Translations under genes and position numbers: made by a program
From: Stenotrophomonas sp046736075
GTDB taxonomy: Bacteria > Pseudomonadota > Gammaproteobacteria > Xanthomonadales > Xanthomonadaceae
Length of the DNA: 64,000 nucleotides
Assembly (NCBI RefSeq): GCF_046736075.1
Contig: NZ_CP177163.1
Coordinates: 930,001 to 994,000, forward strand
Direction of reading: 5' to 3'
Shown: positions 24,504-33,702 of the stretch, in pieces
How positions within the stretch are numbered: the stretch's first letter is position 1
How the letters are laid out: every line of letters begins with the position of its first letter
Notes under the pieces: model-generated
Told to the model about the DNA's origin: nothing
The model's database searches: none
What the model saw: the letters and a program-made list of their open reading frames with translations, nothing else

Positions 24504-25058
24504 TTACCAGACCAGGTCGTCGGGGACCTGGAACTGCGCGTAGTACGCGTCGTCGTCGGCGTTGCCGGTGCCCGGCTCGCTGCTGCCCGGCTGGGCGTTG
24601 TCCAGCACGATCGCGCCGGGGTCGCGCTCGCGCACCTTGTCGGCGGCCGCACGCGGCAGCAGCTCGAAGCCCTCGCCGAAGCGGGCGATGACCAGCGCAC
24701 CCGACGCCAGCTGCCTGCGCAGCGTGGCATTCACCAGCAGGGTGCGGATCACGGTGCCGTCGTTGAAGCGGTACTCGCTTTCACCGTCGCGCTTGACCTT
24801 GTTGGTCTCGATGATCTGCCGTACCTGTGCCTGCAGCTCCTGGGCGCGCGCCTTTTCCTTGCGCTCGGCCTCCAGCGCACGATCGCGTTCAGCTTTCTCC
24901 GCGCGCGCCCGTTCGGCCTCGCGCTGGCTTTCGCTGGGCGCAACCGGGGCCTTGCCGTGACGGGCCTTGACCTGTTCACGCGCGGCCTGTGAGACCTGGG
25001 ACTTCTTGACCAGCCCAGCCTTGAGCAGCTGCTCCTGCAGGGGATTCGCCTTCGCCAT
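24504..25058 (-). CDS. yaiL: DUF2058 family protein, YaiL-like
   Basis: A 184-residue protein of the DUF2058 (YaiL) family. The N-terminus MAKANPLQEQLLKAGLVKKSQ is the family signature, then comes a highly charged Arg/Lys/Glu/Ala coiled coil (residues 45-85), and a small C-terminal domain with YRFNDGTVIRTLLVN and FELLPRAAADKVRERD. Nucleoid association has been proposed for the family, but the function is not established. The start has no strong Shine-Dalgarno. It is divergent from the YgjP-like peptidase gene. Confidence 0.9.
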   Translation of the reverse strand: MAKANPLQEQLLKAGLVKKSQVSQAAREQVKARHGKAPVAPSESQREAERARAEKAERDRALEAERKEKARAQELQAQVRQIIETNKVKRDGESEYRFNDGTVIRTLLVNATLRRQLASGALVIARFGEGFELLPRAAADKVRERDPGAIVLDNAQPGSSEPGTGNADDDAYYAQFQVPDDLVW

Positions 25059-25131
25059 ACGCCTTGCATCTGTTTTTACGGGATTCCGGGGGCCATCATA
25101 CTGGTCTGCCCGCCCCGCCCCAACCGCCCCC

Positions 25132-25629
25132 GTGACTGCCCTGAAGTACCTTGCCGGCTACCCCGACGCCCTGCAGCAGCAGGTGCGCGAGCTGATCGCG
25201 GGCGACCGCCTGGGGCCGTGGCTGCAGCGCCGCTATGCCGAACTGCATACCGTGCGCAACGACCGTCAGCTGTACGACTACACCCAGGACCTGAAAGACC
25301 GCTACCTGCGCCAGTCCGCGCCGCTGTCCAAGGTGATCTACGACAGCCGGCTGCAGGTGCTCAAACACGCCCTGGGCACGCATACCACCGTCTCCCGCGT
25401 CCAGGGCAGCCGGCTGAAGGCCAGCCGCGAAATCCGCATCGCCACGGTGTTCCGCGAGGCCCCGGCCCCTTTCCTGAAGATGATCGTGGTGCATGAACTG
25501 GCGCACCTGAAGGAATCGGACCACAACAAGGCCTTCTACCAGCTGTGCACGCATATGGAGGCGGATTACCACCAGCTGGAGTTCGACCTGCGGCTGTACC
25601 TCACCCACCTGGACGGCGCCACCGGCTGA
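25132..25629 (+). CDS. YgjP-like zinc metallopeptidase (M48-type motif)
   Basis: A 165-residue soluble protein. The zinc motif is HELAHLKESDH (HExxHx5DH arrangement) near residue 122, typical of YgjP/DUF45-like and SprT-like metallopeptidases. I chose the GTG at 25132 (VTALKYLAGYP), since the frame upstream to 24967 runs through the divergent DUF2058 gene. No ribosome site is evident in front of it. The substrate is unknown. The next gene, a pseudouridine-synthase-like protein, begins 61 bases later. Confidence 0.82.
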   Translation: MTALKYLAGYPDALQQQVRELIAGDRLGPWLQRRYAELHTVRNDRQLYDYTQDLKDRYLRQSAPLSKVIYDSRLQVLKHALGTHTTVSRVQGSRLKASREIRIATVFREAPAPFLKMIVVHELAHLKESDHNKAFYQLCTHMEADYHQLEFDLRLYLTHLDGATG

Positions 25630-25690
25630 CGCGCACCGGCCCCCACCCAGTACACTCCCCGCCCGCTTCCCGCTTTTCGTTGCCAGCCCG

Positions 25691-26401
25691 ATGACCGACC
25701 CGATCCGACTCGACAAACGCCTGACCCAGCTGATCGGCTGCTCGCGCGGCGACGCCCAGCGCTACATCGAGGGGGGCTGGGTCACCGTGAACGGCAGTGT
25801 GGTCGAGCAGCCCCAGGCGATGGTCACCGACGAGGTGGTCGTCCTGCGCGACAACGCCGAAGCCACCCGTGCCGAAACGGTGAGCATGCTGCTGCACAAG
25901 CCCGCAGGCATGCCGGCCGACGCGCTCTGCGCCCTGGTCACGCCGGAGACCCGCAGCGAACTGGACGCCACCGGCGTCACGCTCCTGCAGCGCCATTTCC
26001 ACGGCCTGCAGCTGGTCATGCCGCTGGCGGACGAGGACAGCGGCCTGGTGGTGGTCAGCCAGGACGGCCGCGTTGTCTCCCACCTCAAGGATCGCGGCGC
26101 CACGCTGGAGCAGGAGTACCTGGTGGAAGTCACCGGCGAACTCGTGCCCTACGGCATGAAGCGCCTGGCGCACGGCCTCAGCTTCCGCAACTGGCCCCTG
26201 CCGCCGTGCAAGGTCAGCTGGCAGAACGAAACCCGCCTGCGCTTCGCCATCAAGCCGGTGCACCCCGGCCAGCTCCGCGACATGTGCCGCCAGGTTGGCC
26301 TGGACGTGGTGAGCGTCCGCCGCCTGCGTATCGGGCGCGTGGCGATGGGCAAGCTCGTTCCCGGCCAGTGGCGCTATCTCGCCCCCGACGAGCGCTTCTG
26401 A
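25691..26401 (+). CDS. RsuA/RluF-like pseudouridine synthase homologue lacking the catalytic Asp
   Basis: A 236-residue protein with an N-terminal S4 RNA-binding domain (IRLDKRLTQLIGCSRGDAQRYIEGGWVTV trimmed: residues 4-32) and a pseudouridine-synthase fold: LLHKPAGMP aligns with the KPxG motif and EQEYLVEV with the conserved EKxYxV motif. In active RsuA/RluF enzymes the catalytic Asp sits in GRLDxDTxGL. Here the equivalent stretch is PLADEDSGL, aligned without gaps to both flanking motifs, so the catalytic position is Ala and the preceding Arg is Pro. It may bind rRNA without isomerising it, or act by other means. Confidence 0.82.
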   Translation: MTDPIRLDKRLTQLIGCSRGDAQRYIEGGWVTVNGSVVEQPQAMVTDEVVVLRDNAEATRAETVSMLLHKPAGMPADALCALVTPETRSELDATGVTLLQRHFHGLQLVMPLADEDSGLVVVSQDGRVVSHLKDRGATLEQEYLVEVTGELVPYGMKRLAHGLSFRNWPLPPCKVSWQNETRLRFAIKPVHPGQLRDMCRQVGLDVVSVRRLRIGRVAMGKLVPGQWRYLAPDERF

Positions 26402-26448
26402 GCTGCCGGTCACGGCCCCCTGCACTCGCGCTGCACGGACGGGCCGCT

Positions 26449-26454
26449 TAGGAT
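26449..26454 (+). promoter_or_regulatory. Candidate -10 element for a leaderless PLD gene
   Basis: TAGGAT ends six bases before the ATG at 26461, with only CGGGGC between and no room for a normal leader. No recognisable -35. Confidence 0.35.
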
Positions 26455-26460
26455 CGGGGC

Positions 26461-28038
26461 ATGACCGATAGAAAGCCGTTCTGGCGCCGGCTGCTGCGCT
26501 GGCTGGGCGTGTTCGTGGCGATCCTGGCCCTGCTGGTGCTCAGCGGCCTGCTGCTGGCCGACCACCTCACGCCCAAAGCGCTTGGCACACCGTCGCAGGT
26601 ACTGCCGGTCCAGCCCGGCCAGACCGCCATCGACCGTGAACTGTCGCGCCTGCAGGCCGAGCACCCCGGCGAATCCGGGGTGGCCTTCCTTGCCGATGGG
26701 CTGGATGCCTATGCCGCGCGGGCCGTGATCACCCAGCATGCCGGGCGCAGCCTGGACCTGCAGTACTACATCTGGCAGAACGATCTCATCGGCCACCTGA
26801 TGGCGCGCGAGCTGTACCAGGCCGCCGAGCGTGGCGTGCGCGTGCGCATCCTGCTCGACGACATGAACGCGCAGGACAAGGACGCGCTGATGATGGCGCT
26901 CGACCAGCACCCCAACATCGAGATCCGCCTGTACAACCCGTTCCGCAACCGCAACGGCCTGTGGCGGCTGGTGGAAATGGTGCAACGCGTGTTCAGCGTC
27001 AACCACCGCATGCACAACAAATCCTGGATCGCCGATGGCCGCGTGGCCATTGTCGGTGGCCGCAACATCGGCGAGGAATATTTCAGCGCACGCACCGACG
27101 TCAATTTCCGCGATCTGGATCTGCTCGTCGCCGGCCACGCCGTGCAGCAGGCCAACACCATCTTCGACGATTACTGGAACAGCGAAACCGCCGTTCCCAT
27201 CGCGGCGCTGGCGTTCTACACCCCGGCCCAGCTGCGCCTGCTGGTGCGCCAGTCCGAACACGAAGCCGGGCTCGACGGTGCCAGGCCCTACCTGGCGCGC
27301 GTGGCGCGGTCGCAGCAGGCGCAGTCGTACTACCGCGATGCGGTTGACCTGCACTGGACCCGGCAGGTGGAGATCGTCTCCGACCCGCCGATGAAGCACC
27401 GCCGCGACGACCGCAGCGACTGGCTGGTCGCGCGGCTCTCGGCCGAACTGGCGGCCACCCGCCACAAGGCCCTGCTGATCTCCCCCTACTTCGTGCCGGG
27501 CGAAGACGGCACGGAGGGGCTGGGCGCGCTGGTGGCACGCGGCGCAACCGTCGGGGTGGTGACCAATTCACTGGCGGCCAACGACGTCGCCGCCGTGCAC
27601 AGCGGCTACATGCACTACCGCGCCCCGTTGCTGCGCAGCGGCGTGCATCTGTACGAGCTCAGATCGCGCGGGCATGCCGACAGCGGCGGCCTGTTCGGCA
27701 GCAGCGGTGCCAGTCTGCATACCAAGGCCTTCATGATCGACGACCGGAGCGGCTTCGTCGGCTCGTTCAACCTCGACCCACGTTCGGCCTATCTCAATAC
27801 CGAAATGGGCGTGCTGTTCGACGACAGCGTGCTGGCCGCGCAGCTGCGCGCCGAGTACCTGCGGCTGGCCAGTCCCGCGCAGAGCTACTGGGTGGCGCTG
27901 GATGCGCAGGGCCAGGTGCGCTGGCTCGACCGTGCCGCCCAGCCCCCGCAATGGCTTTACCGCGAACCGGACACCAGCATCTGGCTGCGGGCCAGCGCGC
28001 GCGCCATCAGCTGGCTGCCGCTGGAATCCCAACTCTAG
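26461..28038 (+). CDS. Phospholipase D family protein, cardiolipin-synthase-like (ClsC type)
   Basis: A 525-residue protein with an N-terminal transmembrane anchor (about residues 15-36) and two PLD catalytic units. The first HKD motif is HNKSWIAD with His185, followed by GGRNIGEEYF; the second is HTKAFMID with His420, followed by GSFNLDPRS. Both are complete, so phosphatidyl transfer is expected; size and layout resemble E. coli ClsC/YmdC, which makes cardiolipin from phosphatidylglycerol and phosphatidylethanolamine. Substrate is inferred. Its stop lies six bases from the convergent HDOD gene. Confidence 0.88.
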   Translation: MTDRKPFWRRLLRWLGVFVAILALLVLSGLLLADHLTPKALGTPSQVLPVQPGQTAIDRELSRLQAEHPGESGVAFLADGLDAYAARAVITQHAGRSLDLQYYIWQNDLIGHLMARELYQAAERGVRVRILLDDMNAQDKDALMMALDQHPNIEIRLYNPFRNRNGLWRLVEMVQRVFSVNHRMHNKSWIADGRVAIVGGRNIGEEYFSARTDVNFRDLDLLVAGHAVQQANTIFDDYWNSETAVPIAALAFYTPAQLRLLVRQSEHEAGLDGARPYLARVARSQQAQSYYRDAVDLHWTRQVEIVSDPPMKHRRDDRSDWLVARLSAELAATRHKALLISPYFVPGEDGTEGLGALVARGATVGVVTNSLAANDVAAVHSGYMHYRAPLLRSGVHLYELRSRGHADSGGLFGSSGASLHTKAFMIDDRSGFVGSFNLDPRSAYLNTEMGVLFDDSVLAAQLRAEYLRLASPAQSYWVALDAQGQVRWLDRAAQPPQWLYREPDTSIWLRASARAISWLPLESQL

Positions 28039-28044
28039 CCGCGC

Positions 28045-29208
28045 TCAGCGCGCGGCCGCGTCCGGTGCTGCATCCGCGTCTGCATCCGCCTCCGCGGCGG
28101 CGGCCTCGTCGGCGTCCAGGGTTTCCACCGAACGCCCGTGGACGCGCCGCCAGATCCACTGCAGCGCATGCGCCGGGGTGCTCTGCAGGTGCTCCAGCAG
28201 CGCCAGCGCCTGTGCCTGGCCCATGCGCCCGTGCCGGCACAGCAGGCTCGCTGCAGCGGCAGCGCGGGCGAACCCCAGGCTGGTCAGCAGGCCATCCGGC
28301 GCACCGGCACCGGCCCGCTCCAGCGCCGCGTGCACCGGCGGTGGCAGCTCCCAGGCAGCGGCGATGCGGCTGGCCACCGGCAGCGTCCAGTCGTCCAGCA
28401 GGTCGGCCGCAAGCGCGCGCGGCGGCACCGCCACGCCGTGTTCGGCGCAGGCATCCAGCAGGTGGCGCATCACCAGCGCCGCGCCCAGCCCCTGGGTGAG
28501 CCCCAACCACTGCGCCGCGAAGGCATCCTCGTGGCTGACCGTACGCGCATGGTCGGCCGCCGCGCGCGAGGCCAGCAGCGCGTGCTCCCAGATCACCGCG
28601 TCGAACTGCGGAAACGCGGCGCATTGCAGGTGCATCACCGGCTGTACCAGCACCGCACTGATGATCTGGCGGATGCCTTCGGTGCCTACCAGGGTCACTG
28701 CCCGCTGCAGGCTGTCCACCGGGCGCGCCTGCAGCCGGTACACCGGGCTGTTGGCGATGCGCAGCAGGTTGCCGGTCAGCACCGGGTCCTGCCCGATGAT
28801 CGCCGCCATCGCCCGCGCCGAGGCCTCCTGGTCGTTGACGGTCTGGATCAGCTGCGGCAGCAGCTGCGGCCGCCGTGGCAGGTGCCGTGCCGACCAGTCG
28901 CGGGCCGACAGCGCCGCATCCACCGCCGCGCGCAGATCAGGCGCGGGCGCGGTCTCGCCTGCCGGATCGCCACCGCGTGGCACCAGCGCCAATGCGTACA
29001 GCCCGGCCTGCAGCACTGCCGCCGGGTCGCCCGGGGGCGCCGCCAGCGAGGGCACCCGCCGCGTTTCCGCCCGGGCCAGCCGTCCGCTGTCGGCCGGTGC
29101 CCGCACCGGCGTGCGCGGCCGCTGGCGCCTGCGCCAGGCCACCAGCGCAAGCGTGGCGGCCACGCCGCCCACGACGCACGCGCCCAGCATGGGCGCCGAC
29201 GTCAGCAT
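28045..29208 (-). CDS. HDOD domain protein with N-terminal membrane anchor
   Basis: A 387-residue protein: one N-terminal hydrophobic helix (residues 7-24) followed by RRRQR, a Pro/Ala linker, then an HDOD domain (around residues 110-320; LPQLIQTVNDQEASARAMAAIIGQDPVLTGNLLRI in outline) and a very Ala/Asp-rich acidic tail. HDOD domains are HD-fold relatives that lack the HD metal residues and act in signalling, often with cyclic-di-GMP or motility systems. The start at 29208 has GGGAGAG upstream. It is divergent from the leucine dehydrogenase gene across about 290 bases of non-coding sequence. Confidence 0.85.
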   Translation of the reverse strand: MLTSAPMLGACVVGGVAATLALVAWRRRQRPRTPVRAPADSGRLARAETRRVPSLAAPPGDPAAVLQAGLYALALVPRGGDPAGETAPAPDLRAAVDAALSARDWSARHLPRRPQLLPQLIQTVNDQEASARAMAAIIGQDPVLTGNLLRIANSPVYRLQARPVDSLQRAVTLVGTEGIRQIISAVLVQPVMHLQCAAFPQFDAVIWEHALLASRAAADHARTVSHEDAFAAQWLGLTQGLGAALVMRHLLDACAEHGVAVPPRALAADLLDDWTLPVASRIAAAWELPPPVHAALERAGAGAPDGLLTSLGFARAAAAASLLCRHGRMGQAQALALLEHLQSTPAHALQWIWRRVHGRSVETLDADEAAAAEADADADAAPDAAAR

Positions 29209-29500
29209 CGTGCTCTCCCGGAAACGCGGTCCCGCACCTGCCTTGTCGCCACTGCGCCCACGTCATCCATCCTGACATTGCCGATACTGCACACCGTAGC
29301 CACGGCATCGGCCGCGCCTTCACCAACTTTAACGGCGCCCGCCCCGGCGGGGCCTGACACCGCCCTCCGGCGGAATGCACTAGAATGGCGCCGCGCGACC
29401 CGTCCACTCGAACCGACGACGTCGCTTTTTTTGTTTTACAACCCAACATTTGCTGGTCCGTTCGCCGCTGTTCGCCACCGTTCGCACCATCGGAGCCACC

Positions 29501-30598
29501 ATGTTATTTGAAACCCTCGAAACCACCGATCACGAACAAGTGGTGTTCTGCCACAACCGCGACGCGGGTCTGAGGGCGATCATCGCCATCCACAACACAA
29601 CCCTGGGCCCGGCCCTGGGCGGGGTGCGGATGCGGCCGTATGCAAGCACCGACGAGGCGCTGGCCGATGCGCTGCGGCTGAGCCGCACCATGACCTACAA
29701 GAACGCGCTGGCCGGGTTGAACGTGGGCGGCGGCAAGGCGGTGATCATCGGCGACCCGAAGGTCGACAAGAGCGAAGTGCTGTTCCGCGCGTTCGGCCGC
29801 TACGTCGATTCGCTGGGCGGGCGCTACATCACCGCCGAAGACGTGGGCACCGACGTCAACGACATGGAAAACATCTACCTGGAAAGCGAGTACGTCACCG
29901 GCGTACACCAGGTCCACGGCGGCTCCGGCGATCCGGCACCGTTCACCGCCTACGGCGCCCTGCAGGCGCTGATGGCCGCCATGCAGCACAAGCTGGGCCA
30001 TGAGGAAGTCGGCAAGGCCAGCATCGCCGTGCAGGGCCTGGGCCACATCGGCATGGAACTGGTGAAGCTGCTGCGCGACCGCGGCGCCAAGCTGTTCGTG
30101 ACCGACCTGGACAGCAGCCGGGTGGAGCGCGCGGTCACCGAGTACGGTGCCGAAGCGGTCAAGCCCGACGACATCTACGACGTCAACGCCGACATCTTCG
30201 CCCCGTGCGCGCTGGAAGGCGCGATCAATCCGCAGACGCTGCCCCGTCTGCGCACGAAGATCGTCTGCGGCACCGCCAACAACCAGCTCTCCAGCCTGGA
30301 GATCGGCGATGAGCTGCACGCGCGCGGCATCCTGTACGCGCCCGACTATGCGGTCAACGCGGGCGGCGTCATGAACGTGTCGCTGGAGATCGACGGGTAC
30401 AACCGCGAACGCGCCATGCGCCTGATCCGCAGCATTTACCACAACCTCGGCCGCATCTTCGCGCTGTCCGAGCGCGAGGGCATCGCGCCGCAGCGCGCCG
30501 CCGACCAGATCGCCGAATCGCGCATCCAGTCGATCGGCAAGCTGAAGATGCCGCTGGGCCGCAGCACCCCGCGACTGGGCACGCTGCGCCGCAACTGA
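29501..30598 (+). CDS. Leucine dehydrogenase-type Glu/Leu/Phe/Val dehydrogenase
   Basis: A 365-residue NAD-dependent amino-acid dehydrogenase that interconverts branched-chain amino acids and their 2-oxo acids. The glycine-rich substrate motif with catalytic Lys (TMTYKNALAGLNVGGGKAVI, spread over residues 63-82) and the Rossmann motif VQGLGHIGMELVKLL are intact, and the late ANNQLSS and VNAGGVMNVS motifs fit the leucine dehydrogenase branch. ATG 29501 has GGAG six bases upstream; the frame upstream to 29450 lacks family similarity. The 292 bases before it contain a TAGAAT hexamer (29381-29386) as a weak -10 candidate and nothing else obvious. A strong terminator follows. Confidence 0.92.
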   Translation: MLFETLETTDHEQVVFCHNRDAGLRAIIAIHNTTLGPALGGVRMRPYASTDEALADALRLSRTMTYKNALAGLNVGGGKAVIIGDPKVDKSEVLFRAFGRYVDSLGGRYITAEDVGTDVNDMENIYLESEYVTGVHQVHGGSGDPAPFTAYGALQALMAAMQHKLGHEEVGKASIAVQGLGHIGMELVKLLRDRGAKLFVTDLDSSRVERAVTEYGAEAVKPDDIYDVNADIFAPCALEGAINPQTLPRLRTKIVCGTANNQLSSLEIGDELHARGILYAPDYAVNAGGVMNVSLEIDGYNRERAMRLIRSIYHNLGRIFALSEREGIAPQRAADQIAESRIQSIGKLKMPLGRSTPRLGTLRRN

Positions 30599-30622
30599 CG
30601 GCGCGGTCATGCTGGAAAAAAC

Positions 30623-30652
30623 AGAAGGGCGCGATCTCGATCGCGCCCTTCT
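30623..30652. terminator. Bidirectional terminator between leucine dehydrogenase and autotransporter genes
   Basis: Perfect 13-base arms (AGAAGGGCGCGAT / ATCGCGCCCTTCT) with a CTCG loop. An A-run precedes it (GGAAAAAAC), which becomes a T-run for the minus-strand autotransporter gene; the plus-strand side has only CTTCAG. Confidence 0.85.
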
Positions 30653-30672
30653 TCAGTTGCCGCTCCGCGTGA

Positions 30673-33525
30673 TCAGAACGCGGTGGCGTAGCGCAGGGCC
30701 ACCTGATGCAGGTCGCCACGCGGACCGAAGCGCTGGTCGTAGCCGAACGAAACGCGCGTGTTGCGGCTGAGCCAGGACTCCACCGACACTCCGAACAGGC
30801 CACCGGAACGGGCCGGCTGCAGACCGGCCAGCGGTGCCCACGCATCCACGCCGACGAAGCTGGCCTGTGCGTCGAACCCTTGGCTGGCCAGGCGCTGCTG
30901 CCATTCGGCGTAGCCGCGCAGCGCCCAGTCGCCCCAGCGCGTCTCGGCGCGCATGCCCGCCAGTGCCTGGCTGCGGCTGGCAACACCGCCCTGCGTGCGC
31001 AGCCCGAACCCGGCGCCGCCGTTCTCGCTGAAGCGGTCGCTGTCCACCCGCGCGTACTCGGCGCCGAGGTACGGCGTGACCGACAGCGCCGCGTTGCCGA
31101 AGCGGTAACCGGACTCCATGCTGGCCGTGCTGAAACGGCCACCGTAGCGCGCGTTCACCCCGTACTGGCCGGCGCCCAGCAGCAGCTGGCGGTCGATCTC
31201 GCGGGTGAACTGGCCGGCGCCCACCTGGCCCAGCGCATACGCCCGGCCCTGGTTCCAGCCGGCGTACAGCTGCGCCTGCGACTGGCGGTCGCGACCGCTG
31301 TCGCCACCCCAGTCACGGCTGCTGGCGCTGCGGGTCTCACCGAAGGCGAAGCCGAGCATGCCGTGGCTGCCCATCGCCATGTCCTGGCCCATCATCCAGC
31401 CCTGGGTCTGGAAACCGCTGGTGGCGAAACTGCCCTGCCCGGCCTCGCCGAGCGCGCTGTGCCAGGCACCGCGCAGGCGTGGCGCGGCCATCACAGCGTC
31501 AAAGCGCGAGGACAACGCACGCCGCTGCATGTCGATGTTGTCGAAGGTCATTGCCGCCGCCAGGCCGTGGGCCTTGCCGGACAGGCTGTCCAGGCTGGCC
31601 GACAGCGCAGTGGCACCCTGCACCTGCTGCAGTTGGCCGGCGGCATCGGCGAAGCCACTCGCCGCAACCCCACCGCCATCCAGCACTTCGAACGCCGATT
31701 CCACCCGTGCCGCCGCGCCCTGCGCCGCCGCCCCCAGGCCCGCCGACGCGGCAGCCGCGCTGACGTTGACCCGGTCGATGTCCAGCCATGCAGTGCGCGC
31801 GTCGTAGCCGAATCGGCTTTCCAGCAGGGTGATGCTGGCGTCCTTGCGAAGGCTGTCGAACGCGCCGGTCAGCGACTGGCCGGCCTGGATCAGGTCCTGC
31901 CGGCGACCGTCCTGGGGGACGTAACCGGCCACCGCGCCCACCAGGTACAGCGCGCCTCCCTGCAGCTCGACCGTGCCGGTCACCTTCAGCGGCGCCGCGC
32001 CCAGCTGGGTCATGTACTGACCGCTGGCGCGCTGCACGTAGTTGCCCTCGATGGTGGCGCTGGTGCCCGCCTCGCGCAGCAGCACGCTGCCGGCGTTGTC
32101 CACGTTGCCCTTGACCCTGGCGCTGCTGCCCATGAACTGCAGCAGGGCGCGCTCCGCACCATCGGGCTGCGCGACGATGTTCACGTTGGAGGTGATCGAT
32201 GCGCCATCGCGCAATGCCAGCGTGCCGCGTTCGATGCGCGTGTCGCCGGTATAGGTGCCGGTGCCGGACAGGCCCAGCGACCCGTTGCCCTGTTTGACCA
32301 GCCCGCCGCTACCGCTGATGTCGTTGCTCCAGACCGAGTTCAGGCCCAGCACATTGACGTCGACCACGGCGTTGCCCCAGTCGAAACGCGCCGGGCCGTT
32401 GACGGCCTTGCCAACATTGAGCAGGCCGTACCCGAAGGTGCTGTCCACGCCCGGCGCGCCCAGATCGGTGGCGGTGCCCAGCAGCGTCTGGCGAACCAGG
32501 TCGTTGGTGAAATACGGGTACTTCTCCCACACCAGCGCTGCCGCGCCGGACACCAGCGGGGCGGCATAGGACGTGCCCGAGCCCCACAGGTAGCTCGGCG
32601 TGCCACCGGTGTTCTGCGGGTCCACATACACCACGGTGCCCGGCGCGGCCAGGCAGTAACCGGCCGCCACGCCGCACGCATTGGCATAGGACGCCAGCTT
32701 GGACGGATCGGCCGAATCCACCGCCGTCACGGTCAGCCAGCCGCGTTCCAGATCCGCCGCCGGGCGCGTGCCGTTGGGACCGGCCTGGCTCGGCAGGGCC
32801 GCCATGCTGGACGGGTTGGGACGGCTTTCGTTGCCGCTGGCGAACACCACCAGTCCGTTGTTGGCCATCACGAACGGACGGTACTCGTTTGCGATCGGCG
32901 CGGTCGCGGCCGGGTTGGTCCAGTACAGCCCGCCCCAGGAGTTGTTCATGATCTTCACGCCGTCGGCGATCAGATCCTGGTGCATGGGCGCGAACCCGAG
33001 CGCACCGCTGACCTCATTGCCGCTGCCGCTGCCGTCATCGGTGGGGCGCCGGTCGGAAATGATCCGCGCCGAGATCACCAGCGCTTCCGGCGCGATGCCG
33101 CCCGGCCAGGCCCCGAAGGCGCGGCCGGCCGCCAGCGAGGCCACCGTCGTGCCGTGGCCGACCACGTCGTCCACGTTGAGATTGTTGACGCGCGGATCGA
33201 TGTAGGCGCGGCTGGACACCACCCGCCCCGACAGCGTGGGATTGGCGCGGTTGACCCCCGAGTCGACCACGCCGATACGCACGCCCTTGCCGGTCAGGCC
33301 CTGTACGTTGCGGCCATTGACGATGGTCAGGTGCGCATCGATCGCCGGCTGTACCGGCGGATTGGTTGGCGGCGTCACCGGCGGGGTGACCGGCGGAGTC
33401 ACCGGGGGCGTGACCGGCGGCGGATCCACCCGCACGTTGCCGCCACCACCACCGCCGCCACAGGCACTCAGCGCCACGGCCAATGCGCCAGCCAGTACGG
33501 TCCTCACTGCCACGACCTGTTTCAT
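30673..33525 (-). CDS. Lipidated autotransporter subtilisin-like serine protease
   Basis: A 950-residue protein. The signal peptide ends in a lipobox (LSAC, Cys22) followed by seven Gly, then a PPVT repeat linker (residues 35-55). The S8 peptidase domain has Asp88 (VVDSGVN), His124 (VVGHGTTVAS), oxyanion Asn232 (SGNES) and Ser319 (GSGTSYAAPLV). A beta-helix-like passenger stretch with an autotransporter-associated repeat (LVKQGNGSLGLSGTGTYTG) follows, and from about residue 690 an autotransporter beta-barrel ends in the aromatic YATAF. This architecture matches lipidated protease autotransporters such as Neisseria NalP. Start 33525 has GGGGGAG upstream; the longer frame to 33582 adds no signal peptide. 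Confidence 0.93.
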   Translation of the reverse strand: MKQVVAVRTVLAGALAVALSACGGGGGGGNVRVDPPPVTPPVTPPVTPPVTPPTNPPVQPAIDAHLTIVNGRNVQGLTGKGVRIGVVDSGVNRANPTLSGRVVSSRAYIDPRVNNLNVDDVVGHGTTVASLAAGRAFGAWPGGIAPEALVISARIISDRRPTDDGSGSGNEVSGALGFAPMHQDLIADGVKIMNNSWGGLYWTNPAATAPIANEYRPFVMANNGLVVFASGNESRPNPSSMAALPSQAGPNGTRPAADLERGWLTVTAVDSADPSKLASYANACGVAAGYCLAAPGTVVYVDPQNTGGTPSYLWGSGTSYAAPLVSGAAALVWEKYPYFTNDLVRQTLLGTATDLGAPGVDSTFGYGLLNVGKAVNGPARFDWGNAVVDVNVLGLNSVWSNDISGSGGLVKQGNGSLGLSGTGTYTGDTRIERGTLALRDGASITSNVNIVAQPDGAERALLQFMGSSARVKGNVDNAGSVLLREAGTSATIEGNYVQRASGQYMTQLGAAPLKVTGTVELQGGALYLVGAVAGYVPQDGRRQDLIQAGQSLTGAFDSLRKDASITLLESRFGYDARTAWLDIDRVNVSAAAASAGLGAAAQGAAARVESAFEVLDGGGVAASGFADAAGQLQQVQGATALSASLDSLSGKAHGLAAAMTFDNIDMQRRALSSRFDAVMAAPRLRGAWHSALGEAGQGSFATSGFQTQGWMMGQDMAMGSHGMLGFAFGETRSASSRDWGGDSGRDRQSQAQLYAGWNQGRAYALGQVGAGQFTREIDRQLLLGAGQYGVNARYGGRFSTASMESGYRFGNAALSVTPYLGAEYARVDSDRFSENGGAGFGLRTQGGVASRSQALAGMRAETRWGDWALRGYAEWQQRLASQGFDAQASFVGVDAWAPLAGLQPARSGGLFGVSVESWLSRNTRVSFGYDQRFGPRGDLHQVALRYATAF

Positions 33526-33603
33526 CCCTGCTCCCCCACGTTCGATACGCAATGGCCGGCGTCCTGCCATCCGGGCAGACACCGGCGGTCAATGCCGACC
33601 CTC

Positions 33604-33609
33604 TATACT
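33604..33609 (+). promoter_or_regulatory. Candidate -10 element for the thiolase gene
   Basis: TATACT in the divergent region, 93 bases before the thiolase ATG. The matching -35 is not convincing. Confidence 0.35.
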
Positions 33610-33702
33610 GGGCCGACCCCCACGCAGTCTGACGGGATTCGCGCCGGCTTCCAATGCCTGCCGTCCCATTCCGAATATCGCTCACGCACCAACGAGATTG
33701 CC

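Noticed and set aside
30706..33702. Long plus-strand extension in frame with the thiolase
   Set aside because: It is antisense to the autotransporter gene and of shadow composition; thiolase similarity begins only at 33703.
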